DNA from: Mesorhizobium sp. M1B.F.Ca.ET.045.04.1.1
GTDB taxonomy: Bacteria > Pseudomonadota > Alphaproteobacteria > Rhizobiales > Rhizobiaceae
Length of the DNA: 64,000 nucleotides
Assembly: GCF_003952465.1 (NCBI RefSeq)
Contig: NZ_CP034448.1
Location: 372,001-436,000, forward strand
Reading direction: 5' to 3'
Each line of letters starts with the position of its first letter. The first letter of the stretch is position 1. Below are positions 1 to 7,281 of this stretch, piece by piece. A program made the translations under genes and the position numbers. The notes beneath the pieces are model-generated. The model saw only the letters and a program-made list of their open reading frames with translations. It ran no database searches and had not been told where the DNA came from.

Positions 1-313
1 TGAAGTCGTTGGGATGGAAGCGCGGCGTTTGCGCGAACCAGCAGTTGGTGCCGCCGCCAAGGCCGATCGTGTAGTTCCACGGCTTGTCGGCGTTGTCGGT
101 CTTGTAGGTGCTTTCGTCGTCTATGTCGGTGTTGGCGTTCTGGTCGAGCTGCCATTCATGCGTGTTGTGGCGGCCCCATTCCAGCACCAGGGCGCGGGCT
201 TTGCGCCGCTTCAGGAACTCATGCAGGAAAAAGGCTGAGCCGAAACCGGAACCGATGACGACGAGATCGAAATGCTCGTTGGCGATTTGCTCGGGCTGAA
301 CGTCCAGCGCCAT
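1..313 (-). CDS. GMC-family FAD-dependent oxidoreductase (N-terminal part, cut by window edge)
   Basis: Only the first 104 codons lie in the window. Reading from the ATG at 313, residues 17-30 give a Rossmann-type FAD-binding motif (VVIGSGFGSAFFLH), followed by a basic and then acidic stretch ending in LVLEWG. Near the cut is a GLGGGTNCWF segment, typical of the second flavin-contacting loop of glucose-methanol-choline oxidoreductases. The gene follows the UDP-glucose dehydrogenase on the same strand after about 95 bases, so the two may be cotranscribed. Substrate cannot be inferred from this fragment. Family assignment is fairly safe; the C-terminal catalytic His is outside the window. Confidence 0.75.
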   Translation of the reverse strand, partial: MALDVQPEQIANEHFDLVVIGSGFGSAFFLHEFLKRRKARALVLEWGRHNTHEWQLDQNANTDIDDESTYKTDNADKPWNYTIGLGGGTNCWFAQTPRFHPNDF

Positions 314-407
314 CAGATCGAACCCTTTCCCGAAACGCGCGCGATCATCGTCGGGCTCTGTTGTCGTTCGCCGGAGCCGTTTGGCGGGAAACTCAGCGCA
401 GCCACCG

Positions 408-1739
408 TCATGCCGCCATCCTGCCGATCGAGTGGTATTCGATGCCGTAGCGCGCGATGACCTTCGGGTCGTAAAGGTTGCGGCCGTCGAAGATGACCGG
501 CGTGGTCAGCGCGTCCTTGAGCGCGTCGAAGGAGGGAGCCCTGAAGTTCTTCCATTCCGTGCAGATCAAAAGCGCGTCGGCGCCGCGCACGGCCGCTTCC
601 TTGGTGCCGCACAAGAGAAGGTCCTCGCGCATGCCGTAGATGGCCTGGCATTCCTGCATGGCCTCCGGATCATAAGCCTGCACCTTGGCGCCGGCCGCCC
701 ACAGCGCCTCCATCAGGGTGCGCGAAGGCGCCTCGCGCATGTCGTCGGTATTCGGCTTGAAGGCCAGCCCCCAGAGCGCAAACGTCTTGCCCTTGAGATT
801 GCCCTGGAAGTATCGGTCTACCTTCTCGAACAGCACCGATTTCTGCGCGTTGTTGCGCTCCTCGACGGCACGCAGCAGCTTGGCGTCGAACTTGACGCCC
901 TCAGCGGTCTTGATCAGCGCGCGCACATCCTTGGGAAAGCAGGAGCCGCCATAGCCGAGGCCGGGATAGATGAAGTGGTAGCCGATGCGCGGATCGCTGC
1001 CGATGCCCTTGCGCACCTCCTCGATGTCGGCGCCCAACTGCTCGGCGAGGTTGGCCATCTCGTTCATGAAGCTGATCTTGGTCGCCAGCATGCAATTGGC
1101 GGCATATTTGGTGAACTCGGCGCTGCGCACGTCCATCACGATCATCTTCTCGTGGTTGCGGTTGAACGGCGCGTAGAGCTCGCGCATCACCGCCTCGGTG
1201 TCCTCGCTGGAGGTGCCGACGATGATGCGGTCCGGCCTCATGCAATCGGCCACCGCCGAGCCTTCCTTGAGGAATTCGGGATTTGAAGCGACGTCGAACT
1301 GCAGATCCTCGCGGCCGCGCGCCTTCAGCGTCTCGGCGACCTTCGCCTTGATCTTCTCGCAAGTGCCGACCGGCACCGTCGATTTGCCGACGATGATCTT
1401 GGGCGCGTCCATCTCGCGGCCGATGGCTTCGGCGACGGCGAGCACGTATTTCAGGTCGGCCGAGCCATCCTCGCCGGGCGGCGTGCCGACAGCGATCATC
1501 TGGATCTGGCCGTGCTTGACCGCGGCGGCCGCGTCGGTGGTGAAGCGGATGCGGCCGGCGGCGTGGTTTTCCTTGACGAGGCTTTCCAGTCCTGGTTCGA
1601 AAATCGGGATGAGGCCTTGATTGAGCCGCTCCACCTTCGCTTCGTCGATGTCGACGCACACCACTTCGTGGCCGACCTCGGCGAGCACCGCGGCCTGGAC
1701 GAGACCGACATAGCCAATTCCAAACACCGTCAAATTCAT
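408..1739 (-). CDS. ugd: UDP-glucose 6-dehydrogenase
   Basis: This 443-residue protein oxidises UDP-glucose to UDP-glucuronate with two NAD+, supplying uronic acid for surface polysaccharides. The N-terminal NAD-binding motif GIGYVG is at residues 7-12 with the acidic strand end VCVDID after it. The catalytic cysteine sits in [10 protein letters not shown] (Cys267). The C-terminal UDP-binding Rossmann domain ([19 protein letters not shown]) is complete. Length matches the UDP-glucose/GDP-mannose dehydrogenase family. GDP-mannose dehydrogenase is a less likely alternative. It lies at the left end of the EPS locus, which fits a precursor-supply role. Confidence 0.93.
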   Translation of the reverse strand: MNLTVFGIGYVGLVQAAVLAEVGHEVVCVDIDEAKVERLNQGLIPIFEPGLESLVKENHAAGRIRFTTDAAAAVKHGQIQMIAVGTPPGEDGSADLKYVLAVAEAIGREMDAPKIIVGKSTVPVGTCEKIKAKVAETLKARGREDLQFDVASNPEFLKEGSAVADCMRPDRIIVGTSSEDTEAVMRELYAPFNRNHEKMIVMDVRSAEFTKYAANCMLATKISFMNEMANLAEQLGADIEEVRKGIGSDPRIGYHFIYPGLGYGGSCFPKDVRALIKTAEGVKFDAKLLRAVEERNNAQKSVLFEKVDRYFQGNLKGKTFALWGLAFKPNTDDMREAPSRTLMEALWAAGAKVQAYDPEAMQECQAIYGMREDLLLCGTKEAAVRGADALLICTEWKNFRAPSFDALKDALTTPVIFDGRNLYDPKVIARYGIEYHSIGRMAA

Positions 1740-1759
1740 TTGGTTCTATTCCTGTTTAA

Positions 1760-1784
1760 GGCCGGGCCGCAAAACGGCCCGGCC
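1760..1784. terminator. Perfect 10-bp GC hairpin between the GH16 gene and ugd
   Basis: GGCCGGGCCG and CGGCCCGGCC are separated by a 5-base loop (CAAAA). The hairpin lies 20 bases upstream of the ugd start. There is no T tract on either side, so it is either a weak terminator for the upstream GH16 transcript or an mRNA-stabilising/attenuating hairpin in the ugd leader. Confidence 0.45.
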
Positions 1785-1827
1785 AGTTCAGATGTCCCCC
1801 AGGCCCTGTACGGAACCTAGACGTTGC

Positions 1828-1909
1828 GCATGATCTTATCCGAACCGAAGGTCGGCGCAGCAAAAACCGGTTCTTTTCGCCGGCGCTGACCTTCGGCTCG
1901 CGATCATGC
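1828..1909. repeat. Imperfect palindromic intergenic repeat abutting the GH16 stop codon
   Basis: The arms GCATGATC (1828-1835) and GATCATGC (1902-1909) enclose a second inverted pair (CCGAAGGTCGGCGC against GCGCTGACCTTCGG). It ends one base before the stop codon of the minus-strand GH16 gene, so it may also shape the 3' end of that transcript. It shares the central ACCGGTTC element with the 106-bp repeats at 6773, 50441 and 53682 but is a different subtype. Confidence 0.6.
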
Positions 1910-2776
1910 CTAGTTGCTGTTGGTTATGGTGCATGCCAGCGATTCCGGGAATTGGCACGGCTGACCCAAAGCAGTGAAGGCGATGCGCTTGACCTGCATG
2001 GTCACCTTGCGGCCAGGGTCCGCGAAGGCGCCCATCCAGTTGGTCAGCTTGTCGCTGCCCCACAGGCTAAAGAAGATCTTCTGCGGATTGGTCGGCAATT
2101 CGTCCGGATTGGTCACTTCGTTGACCAGCTTGCCGTTGACATACCAGCGCAGCCGGTCCTTCTCCCAGACGAAGCCATAGTCGTTGAAGCCCTTGTCGGC
2201 GCCGCCCTCGACATCGACCAGCTTGCCATTCTTCGGCTTGCCCTGGATGTAGCTGTTGACCTGGACTTTCGACGGATCCTTGGTCAGCACCTCGAAATCG
2301 ATCTCGTCCCAGGGCTTTTTGTCCTGCGGCCCGATATAGGTGAAGAACGCGGCGTTGAGGCCGGAGCCGGTATCCGTCTTCATACGCGCCTCATAGACGC
2401 CGTAGCCGAAGCGCTGCTTGGTCTGGATCTCGGCGCAGGCGAACTCGCGGTCCTTCAATTTGCGCTTTTCGAAGCTCAGCGAAAGCACGCCGTCGGAAAG
2501 CCGGACAAGGTCCTTCGACCATGTGCAATTCTGATGATTGCCGTTGTTCCAACCGTCGGAGACGTACCAGCGCGAACGATCGAAGCTCGAAAAATTGTCG
2601 ACGAAGGACGGCGCGCTCTGCATGTCCTGGGCATGCGCCGGGGCCGCCGCAAAAGCAGCTGCAACCGCAAACAGCGCGCCTGCTAGGCCAAGCCAAGGCC
2701 TCCCCGGCCCATTCGAGCGCACGCGCGGCCTGCCGCAAGCCGCCGCGGTCATCGTGTTATTCGACTCTGCGTTCAT
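1910..2776 (-). CDS. exoK: Secreted glycoside hydrolase family 16 beta-glucanase (ExoK-like)
   Basis: A 288-residue secreted enzyme expected to cleave beta-1,3/1,4-type linkages in the nascent exopolysaccharide and control chain length, as ExoK does for succinoglycan. The start at 2776 is chosen because AAGGTGAG precedes it; an upstream in-frame ATG at 2806 lacks this. A signal peptide occupies about residues 25-50 (hydrophobic run ending AAPAHAQ). The GH16 active-site motif is DEIDFEV at 157-163, with Glu158 the likely nucleophile, Asp160 the assisting residue and Glu162 the acid/base. Length fits the family. Its place in the EPS locus supports the assignment; true substrate is inferred. Confidence 0.85.
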   Translation of the reverse strand: MNAESNNTMTAAACGRPRVRSNGPGRPWLGLAGALFAVAAAFAAAPAHAQDMQSAPSFVDNFSSFDRSRWYVSDGWNNGNHQNCTWSKDLVRLSDGVLSLSFEKRKLKDREFACAEIQTKQRFGYGVYEARMKTDTGSGLNAAFFTYIGPQDKKPWDEIDFEVLTKDPSKVQVNSYIQGKPKNGKLVDVEGGADKGFNDYGFVWEKDRLRWYVNGKLVNEVTNPDELPTNPQKIFFSLWGSDKLTNWMGAFADPGRKVTMQVKRIAFTALGQPCQFPESLACTITNSN

Positions 2777-2910
2777 AACAAACTCACCTTGTGTTGTCCG
2801 CCCCAACCCAAAGTCATTCCTGGCCCGCCTCCGGCGAGCCGCTTCTGATCCTCTGCCCGTTGAACTCCTCTAATGTCTCTACTGATGACGGCGCCGCCTT
2901 CGCCGCGCCG

Positions 2911-3303
2911 TCAGCTTCTTGCCGCAGACCTCGCATGTCCGGCCTGAGAGCCGGGTCGACCGTCACCATCGTCGACAATCGCGTCGAGCGAATGACGCAG
3001 TTCCTTCATCAAGCCTTTCTGGCGGGCGAGCTCGGCGATGCGCCGCTCGTAGTTCAGGATCGCGCCGGTCATGGCGCTGACGTCCGACGACTTATCTGTC
3101 GACGCGGAGCCATTCTCCATTGCTTCGACCAGGAAGGCGGCGTTGGTGGCCGTCGACCGATAGCGGTTCTCCAGCCCGGCCTTTTCCGCCTCGATCTCGG
3201 CGCTGATCTGGTCGAAGAGCTTCGCCAGACGGTCGAAACGCTGGAGATCGGTCTGCCGGTCGCGGGCCGGGTCCCTGGATCTGAAGCCAAAAATCGAAGC
3301 CAT
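2911..3303 (-). CDS. Small coiled-coil hypothetical protein
   Basis: This 130-residue protein is not recognised. It starts MASIFGFRSR after a GAAAGGC ribosome-binding site; the longer ORF start at 3348 lacks one. It is mostly helical with charged heptads (residues about 18-50 and 75-105, e.g. LAKLFDQISAEIEAEKAGLE), with no signal peptide, membrane segment or catalytic motif. It is followed by the EPS-linked GH16 gene on the same strand. A TGCGGTGCAGCAAT-type motif lies 18-33 bases upstream of the ATG, like those before exoY and the lasso precursor, so it probably belongs to the same regulon. Confidence 0.6.
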   Translation of the reverse strand: MASIFGFRSRDPARDRQTDLQRFDRLAKLFDQISAEIEAEKAGLENRYRSTATNAAFLVEAMENGSASTDKSSDVSAMTGAILNYERRIAELARQKGLMKELRHSLDAIVDDGDGRPGSQAGHARSAARS

Positions 3304-3320
3304 CCGATCGGCCTTTCGAA

Positions 3321-3336
3321 ATTGCTGCACCGCAAC
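3321..3336 (-). promoter_or_regulatory. Candidate shared operator, TGCNNTGCAGCA type
   Basis: The minus strand reads GTTGCGGTGCAGCAAT, almost identical to the sites before the lasso precursor (6082) and exoY (12877). It lies immediately upstream of the hypothetical gene starting at 3303. Function is inferred from recurrence only. Confidence 0.45.
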
Positions 3337-3429
3337 ATAGAGTGCCATTCTCAGCGTAAGTAGGCAACCTCGTAGTTTCGGAAAGCGGATTTTTTTGGGA
3401 ACGGTCCCGATTCCAGCGCCTTCGCCCGA

Positions 3430-4446
3430 TCATTCCTTTGCGGCACTTGTTGCCGACATCAGGAAGCGCATCGGCGGCACTTGCTGCTTTGCAGCAATGC
3501 CGGCGCGGCGAAACAGCGCGTCCAGCTTGTCAGCGGCCACGCCGCGAACGATCGGGATCAGATTGGACTGGCTGGCGAAGGCATAGGCGGCGGCCGACGC
3601 CAGCCCGCGCTCCGCCTTCACGTCGAGGAAATTACGCAGCCGGTATTTGTCGCGAACATGGCGCTCGTGGCGCCGCAATGCGGCCCTCGAGCCTTCCGGC
3701 AGGTTGCTGAGCGCGAGCAGCGCCAGGTCGGCATCGGCAAGCCGCTTCAGATCCTGGGTCCTGTGGCGGCCGCTCAGCGAGTCGGCGCGAACGATCGCGC
3801 CGTAGCCGCAGGATTTGATGATCTTGAAGCGCGCCCCGCAGGCGACCGCGCGCGCATAGAGCTCGTAATCCTCGCCGAGCCGCAGGTTTTCGTCATAGCT
3901 CAGTCCGTGACGCTCGAGGAATGCCCGGCTGATCACCGGCTTGAGGAAGCCCAGTTCGCCGCGCAGCACGCGGCGGCGCGAAATGTTGCCTTCGATGAAA
4001 CGCTCGAAATCGAGGAATTGCGGCTCGGGCGCAAAGGACGGCGCCGCGACCTTGGTGGGATCGGCCGCGGCATCGTCCCTGATCAGCATGATGTTGTCGG
4101 CGGCGAAATCCCAGTCGGCGCTGGCAAACAGCCGGCGGAAGCGGCCCTCGAGGAAGAAATCGTCGGCGTCGAGGATGCTGATGAAGGGCGAAATGGAGGC
4201 CTTGATCGCGGCGTTGCGGGCGGAAGACGGGCCGCGGTTGACGTCGAGGCGCATCACCTTGAGCCTGCCGCTGCCGTCATCGGCGGCGCGCGCCACATGT
4301 TGGGTGTCGTCGCTGGAGGCGTCGTCGACCACGACGACTTCCGCCACCTCCGCCTCGCGCAAAGCCGAAGCGATGGCGACCGGTATGGTCCGCGCCGCGT
4401 TGCGGGCGGCGATGATGACGCAGACCCTGGGGGTCGTCACGGACAT
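3430..4446 (-). CDS. Family 2 glycosyltransferase (ExoO/ExoU/ExoW-like)
   Basis: A 338-residue GT-A fold glycosyltransferase that should transfer a sugar from a nucleotide-sugar donor to a lipid-linked EPS repeat unit at the inner membrane. The N-terminus has VVVDDAS (38-44) for nucleotide binding and DADD (93-96) as the metal-binding DXD equivalent. LRLGEDYELYARAV in the middle is the usual acceptor/catalytic-base ED motif of this family. AAGGTG lies 5 bases before the ATG. It sits 62 bases downstream of the nucleotidyltransferase-fold gene, so it may be cotranscribed with it. The exact Exo counterpart and sugar specificity cannot be told by eye. Confidence 0.8.
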   Translation of the reverse strand: MSVTTPRVCVIIAARNAARTIPVAIASALREAEVAEVVVVDDASSDDTQHVARAADDGSGRLKVMRLDVNRGPSSARNAAIKASISPFISILDADDFFLEGRFRRLFASADWDFAADNIMLIRDDAAADPTKVAAPSFAPEPQFLDFERFIEGNISRRRVLRGELGFLKPVISRAFLERHGLSYDENLRLGEDYELYARAVACGARFKIIKSCGYGAIVRADSLSGRHRTQDLKRLADADLALLALSNLPEGSRAALRRHERHVRDKYRLRNFLDVKAERGLASAAAYAFASQSNLIPIVRGVAADKLDALFRRAGIAAKQQVPPMRFLMSATSAAKE

Positions 4447-4508
4447 GGTTCACCTTTCGATTGCATGAGTGACAGCCCCGCCCATGATGTTGAATGCCGC
4501 ACCGGTTC

Positions 4509-5666
4509 TCATCCGTTGCCCCGCGCTGACGCGATGGCGGCCGGCCGCTCGAAGATGCGCCGGCTGAGATCGGCGGAGGCCGCCCAGCCGGCCTCGGCCA
4601 GATAGCGCACCGGCTCGCGGCCGCAAAGTTCCCACAGCACGGCCCGCCGCTGCGGCCAGCGCAACGACGACAGCCAGGGCGCGATCACCATGTGGAAGAG
4701 ATCGGCGTTTTCGATGCGCGCCAGGATGCGGGTGGCGCGATCCGAAAGCAGCGTGGCGGTGCCGCCAAGCAGGACATCGGCCGCGCGCAGACCAAGCAGC
4801 AGCGTATCCGCCAGGCCCTGCTCGGCGGCGTGGTCGAGCACCTTCCGCTGCTCGGCTTCGCTCAGCCGGTTGGCCGCGGCTCTGACGTCGCAGACATAGC
4901 CGGCGCAGGGCTCGCGGTTGAAGAAGGCCTTGGCCACGCTGATGCAGGACAAGAGCAACATGTCGGACGCCGAAATCAGGGGCATGGCGGTTCCGGCAAC
5001 CTCGACCTCGCGCTTGCGGCGCAGGAAGCCGTCGGTGTCGCGCGGGCTCGGCGAACCCGGTTGCTGCAGCCGATGGTGGAGATCGACCGTGGCAGCCCGA
5101 ACCCCGTCGTCGCGCACCATATGCTGCTCGCCGAGGAAGCGCACCCACCAGACCGAGCGCGACTTGCTTGCCACCTCGTAGCCGACGGAACGCAGGGCAT
5201 CGCGAGCGGCGGCAAAGCCCGCCGGCGAAACCAGTATGTCGACATCGCCGGACGGCTTCATGAAATGATCGCCATAAAGCACATGCTGCTGGAGCGGACC
5301 TTTCAGGAAGATGAAGTCGATCTGCCTGCCCCGCAGCACCTGATGGAAGGCGAGCGAATCGCCGATGCAGGCGGCGTTCATCGCCATGGTGCGCCGTCGA
5401 TAGCCATCGAGCCATGCGGGCAATCCGGCTGGCGCCGCGCCGGTCGTCCCGCGCGCCAGAGCCTTGAGCACGAAGACCGCGACCTTGTTCAACCTGGCAA
5501 TGTCGGCGACGTTGGCCACGGAGATTGCCGGAGCCGGCGTGCCGCCAAGGTCGGCGGCACCTGCGGCCGGACTGAAGAACAGCCGTAGACAGGCCTGCAC
5601 ATAGGCGACTTCGTCGGCGCAGCCGGCCGCACGCAGCCTGTCATAGGAAGCATCCTGCACGGCCAT
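4509..5666 (-). CDS. Nucleotidyltransferase-fold protein (NTP_transf_5 family), divergent from lasso-peptide operon
   Basis: A 385-residue protein with the pattern of the uncharacterised nucleotidyltransferase family PF14907: LKG at 121-123 and SGDVDILV at 139-146, the G-D-x-D metal-binding part of a nucleotidyltransferase active site, followed by VDLHHRL. I start it at the ATG at 5666; an upstream in-frame ATG at 5786 adds an Arg-rich stretch unlike the family. Members of this family are often encoded beside PqqD-like and asparagine-synthetase-like RiPP genes, and from memory one occurs in the paeninodin cluster. Here it is divergent from the lasso precursor across a 498-base intergenic region, so a role in tailoring is plausible but unproven. 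Confidence 0.72.
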   Translation of the reverse strand: MAVQDASYDRLRAAGCADEVAYVQACLRLFFSPAAGAADLGGTPAPAISVANVADIARLNKVAVFVLKALARGTTGAAPAGLPAWLDGYRRRTMAMNAACIGDSLAFHQVLRGRQIDFIFLKGPLQQHVLYGDHFMKPSGDVDILVSPAGFAAARDALRSVGYEVASKSRSVWWVRFLGEQHMVRDDGVRAATVDLHHRLQQPGSPSPRDTDGFLRRKREVEVAGTAMPLISASDMLLLSCISVAKAFFNREPCAGYVCDVRAAANRLSEAEQRKVLDHAAEQGLADTLLLGLRAADVLLGGTATLLSDRATRILARIENADLFHMVIAPWLSSLRWPQRRAVLWELCGREPVRYLAEAGWAASADLSRRIFERPAAIASARGNG

Positions 5667-5844
5667 GCCCGATGTCGTTCTCCGCAAAAACCGCCCGCGG
5701 CTGTTATACTGCAGCTGCGAAGAAAAGCATCGCCAAAATCGCCGCGGCCGTCTAGTCACTCGCTGCGCTCGGCACCGCTCCTGCAACCACAGCGTTCAAA
5801 TGAGAGGCGCGACGATCACTTTTGAAGACAGGCCCGGCTGCGCC

Positions 5845-5880
5845 GACGTGCAGCAATAAGTGGCATTCTTTGCAGCAATT
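5845..5880 (+). promoter_or_regulatory. Two candidate TGCAGCA operator elements
   Basis: GACGTGCAGCAATA (5845-5858) and CTTTGCAGCAATT (5868-5880) share the TGCAGCAAT half of the motif found before the lasso precursor, exoY, exoQ and the 3303 gene. They lie about 180-215 bases upstream of the nucleotidyltransferase start. Confidence 0.35.
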
Positions 5881-6081
5881 TCTTCCCGGCTATAAAATAG
5901 GCATTCGCGAGCGGAAAATTATTGCAATTAAATCATAGGTTTATTTATGCGGGAAATATCCGGCGCTGAATTCTCGCGCGGGGCACGCCCGATTATGGGA
6001 TGCCTGTGGTTTGTTCACTGCAGAATATGCCCGCAACCGAGAATTGATTAACACCCGGTAAATCAGGCTTGACTCATAAAT

Positions 6082-6112
6082 GTTGCCGTGCAGCAATTGC
6101 AACGCAGCATAG
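6082..6112 (+). promoter_or_regulatory. Tandem candidate operator upstream of the lasso precursor
   Basis: GTTGCCGTGCAGCAAT is followed directly by TGCAACGCAGCATAG, two overlapping copies of the TGCNNTGCAGCA-like pattern, 53-83 bases before the precursor ATG. The TGC...GCA core resembles sites bound by PhaR/AniA-type carbon-storage regulators at phasin promoters (established family knowledge); the assignment here is inference. Confidence 0.45.
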
Positions 6113-6164
6113 CAATATGCTGGCGGCATTCTGAAGCCGCTTCCAGTCTTAATCGGAGAGTAGA

Positions 6165-6317
6165 ATGGAACAGAATGTTGAAAAGCATGAATACGAGACC
6201 CCCAGCCTGACGGTTCATGGTTCGATCGAAACGATCACGCAGGGTGCCTCAGGCACGACGGCTCTTGACGCGGCATTTCCCGCGCACACGCCGGTCGGCG
6301 ATCTCACCTTCTCCTGA
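6165..6317 (+). CDS. Lasso-peptide precursor (leader + core)
   Basis: A 50-residue peptide with GGAG 6 bases before the ATG. Residues 1-26 form the leader, with the class II lasso leader pattern Y10-xx-P13-x-L15-xxx-G19-xxxxx-T25. Thr25 is the essential penultimate leader residue. Cleavage after Gln26 releases a 24-residue core starting GASGTTALD and ending GDLTFS. Gly27 (core 1) and Asp35 (core 9) are spaced for a 9-residue macrolactam ring, and no other acidic residue falls at core 7-9. Bulky tail residues Phe12, His15 and Phe23 (core numbering) are candidate steric plugs. The C-terminal Ser is the residue phosphorylated in kinase-containing lasso pathways. B1, B2, C, K and D genes follow directly. 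It was too short to be listed among called ORFs. Confidence 0.88.
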   Translation: MEQNVEKHEYETPSLTVHGSIETITQGASGTTALDAAFPAHTPVGDLTFS

Positions 6318-6324
6318 AGGTTAA

Positions 6325-6360
6325 GGCGTCCGGCATGTCGTAGTTGGGGCTCCGGACGCC
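6325..6360 (+). terminator. Hairpin between precursor and processing genes (attenuator-like)
   Basis: GGCGTCCGG (6325-6333) pairs perfectly with CCGGACGCC (6352-6360) around an 18-base loop, 7 bases after the precursor stop. There is no long T run, so partial read-through is expected. Lasso operons commonly place such a hairpin after the precursor gene to give excess precursor mRNA over enzyme mRNA. Confidence 0.6.
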
Positions 6361-6475
6361 GCTTTAGCTAGATGGGCCGGGGGACCAGTTGCCCCGCTTA
6401 CTGGCCGGGCGATCGCAGGCAACCGATCCCGGTCCAGGTCGGAAGACGCGTGGCGTTCAACAATGAGGTTTTAGG

Positions 6476-6775
6476 ATGCACTGGAACCCATCGGACCATG
6501 ACCGCGTGGTCGCGACCGGCGATGCGGTGGCTTGCGAATTCGGCAACGGACTGGCGCTGCTCCATCTCAAATCCAACATCTACTACAGCCTGAACGGCGT
6601 CGGCGCCTACATCTGGGAGCTGATCCAGGAGCCGCGATCGATCCTCGACATAAGAAGCGCCGTGCTGACGCGCTACGATGTCGAAACGGAGCGCTGCAAG
6701 GCCGATGTCGAGGGCTTGCTCAAGGGGCTGATCGAAGCCGGGCTTGCGAGGCTCCACCATGAGGAACTGGCCTAA
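6476..6775 (+). CDS. PqqD-like lasso leader-binding protein (B1)
   Basis: A 99-residue PqqD-fold RiPP recognition element. Residues 18-95 have the family pattern: a beta start (ACEFGNGLALLHL), then NIYYSLNGVGAYIWELI, a helical region and LLKGLIEAGLARLH. Its job is to bind the precursor leader and present it to the B2 peptidase. GAGG lies 7 bases before the ATG. The gene is 158 bases downstream of the precursor, beyond the hairpin. Its TAA stop is formed by the first bases of an inserted 106-bp palindromic repeat (6773-6878), so the original stop or last residues may have differed. Confidence 0.88.
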   Translation: MHWNPSDHDRVVATGDAVACEFGNGLALLHLKSNIYYSLNGVGAYIWELIQEPRSILDIRSAVLTRYDVETERCKADVEGLLKGLIEAGLARLHHEELA

Positions 6776-6878
6776 AGCGCGTCGCGATCCTTCGGATTCG
6801 CTCCATGCGCTTTAAACTCTTGATTTTGCGCATGTCTTTGTCCCGAAACCGGTCCCACTTTCGGCAGACATGCTTTAG
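6773..6878 (+). repeat. Dispersed 106-bp double-hairpin repeat, copy 1 (inside the lasso operon)
   Basis: It starts TAAAGCGCGTCGCGATC and ends AGACATGCTTTAG. It has two stem-loops: AAAGCGC/GCGCTTT, and CATGTCT/AGACATG enclosing CCCGAAACCGG. Near-identical copies lie at 50441-50547 and 53682-53786. This copy fills the B1/B2 junction exactly: its first TAA ends B1 and its internal ATGs become the apparent start of B2. Confidence 0.85.
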
Positions 6879-7278
6879 GGTCCTCTCGCTGAGCGGCGCG
6901 GAGGCGCTGTTTCTGATGCGCTGCCTGGCAGTGGTCAGTGCCGTGCGGCTGGGACTGACCATCTTCTCCTATAACCGTGTGCGTGGCCTGGTGACGCGGC
7001 TGGAGGCGAGAGATGACGCTGATATCGCCGATCTGCGGCGCATCGCATGGGGCGTCGCCGCTGCCGCACGGTTTGTACCCGGCGCCAGCTGCCTCACCCA
7101 GGCGCTGTCCGGCCACTATCTGCTTGCCCGCCAGGGCAGCGCCTCGAAAATCCGCATCGGCGTGAGGCGCGACACCGGCGCGGAACTCAAGGCGCATGCC
7201 TGGCTGGTCAGCGGCAACCACATCGTGCTCGGCGGCTCGATCCACGGCTTCACCCATCTCGTCGATCACGGGCAATAG
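6805..7278 (+). CDS. Lasso-peptide leader peptidase (B2, transglutaminase-like cysteine protease)
   Basis: This 157-codon frame encodes the transglutaminase-fold protease (PF13471 type) that cuts the leader just before core Gly1. The family core is clear: FVPGASCLTQALSG with catalytic Cys96, the IRIGV strand, and AHAWL with catalytic His131. The third (Asp) residue is not obvious. Residues 1-24 are encoded by the inserted repeat, not by native sequence; native homology begins about VLSLSGAEALFLMR. No start in the repeat has a ribosome-binding site. An ATG at 6916 with GGAGG 11 bases upstream would give a shortened protein. The gene ends 3 bases before the cyclase gene. Confidence 0.8.
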   Translation: MRFKLLILRMSLSRNRSHFRQTCFRVLSLSGAEALFLMRCLAVVSAVRLGLTIFSYNRVRGLVTRLEARDDADIADLRRIAWGVAAAARFVPGASCLTQALSGHYLLARQGSASKIRIGVRRDTGAELKAHAWLVSGNHIVLGGSIHGFTHLVDHGQ

Positions 7279-7281
7279 GCC

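Larger units (their letters stand above)
5667..6164. promoter_or_regulatory. Divergent, partly AT-rich promoter region between nucleotidyltransferase and lasso precursor
   Basis: No credible gene is present in these 498 bases; the short ORFs show no family signal and no lasso leader. The stretch from about 5865 to 6120 is visibly richer in A/T than its surroundings. TGCAGCA-type sites occur at 5845-5880 on the nucleotidyltransferase side and at 6082-6112 on the precursor side. It most likely contains promoters for both directions. Confidence 0.55.

Noticed and set aside
381..1286. Long plus-strand ORF antisense to ugd
   Set aside because: It is the shadow of a strong conserved gene, is Arg/His/Leu-rich and has no family motif. 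Similar antisense ORFs across the window were dropped for the same reason.
5941..6129. 62-residue minus-strand ORF in the lasso promoter region, considered as a second precursor
   Set aside because: No leader motif, no Gly/Ala1 with Asp/Glu at 7-9, and no ribosome-binding site.
6372..6593. 73-residue plus-strand ORF after the precursor hairpin
   Set aside because: It overlaps B1 in another frame, has no family signal, and B1 has a proper ribosome-binding site and domain.
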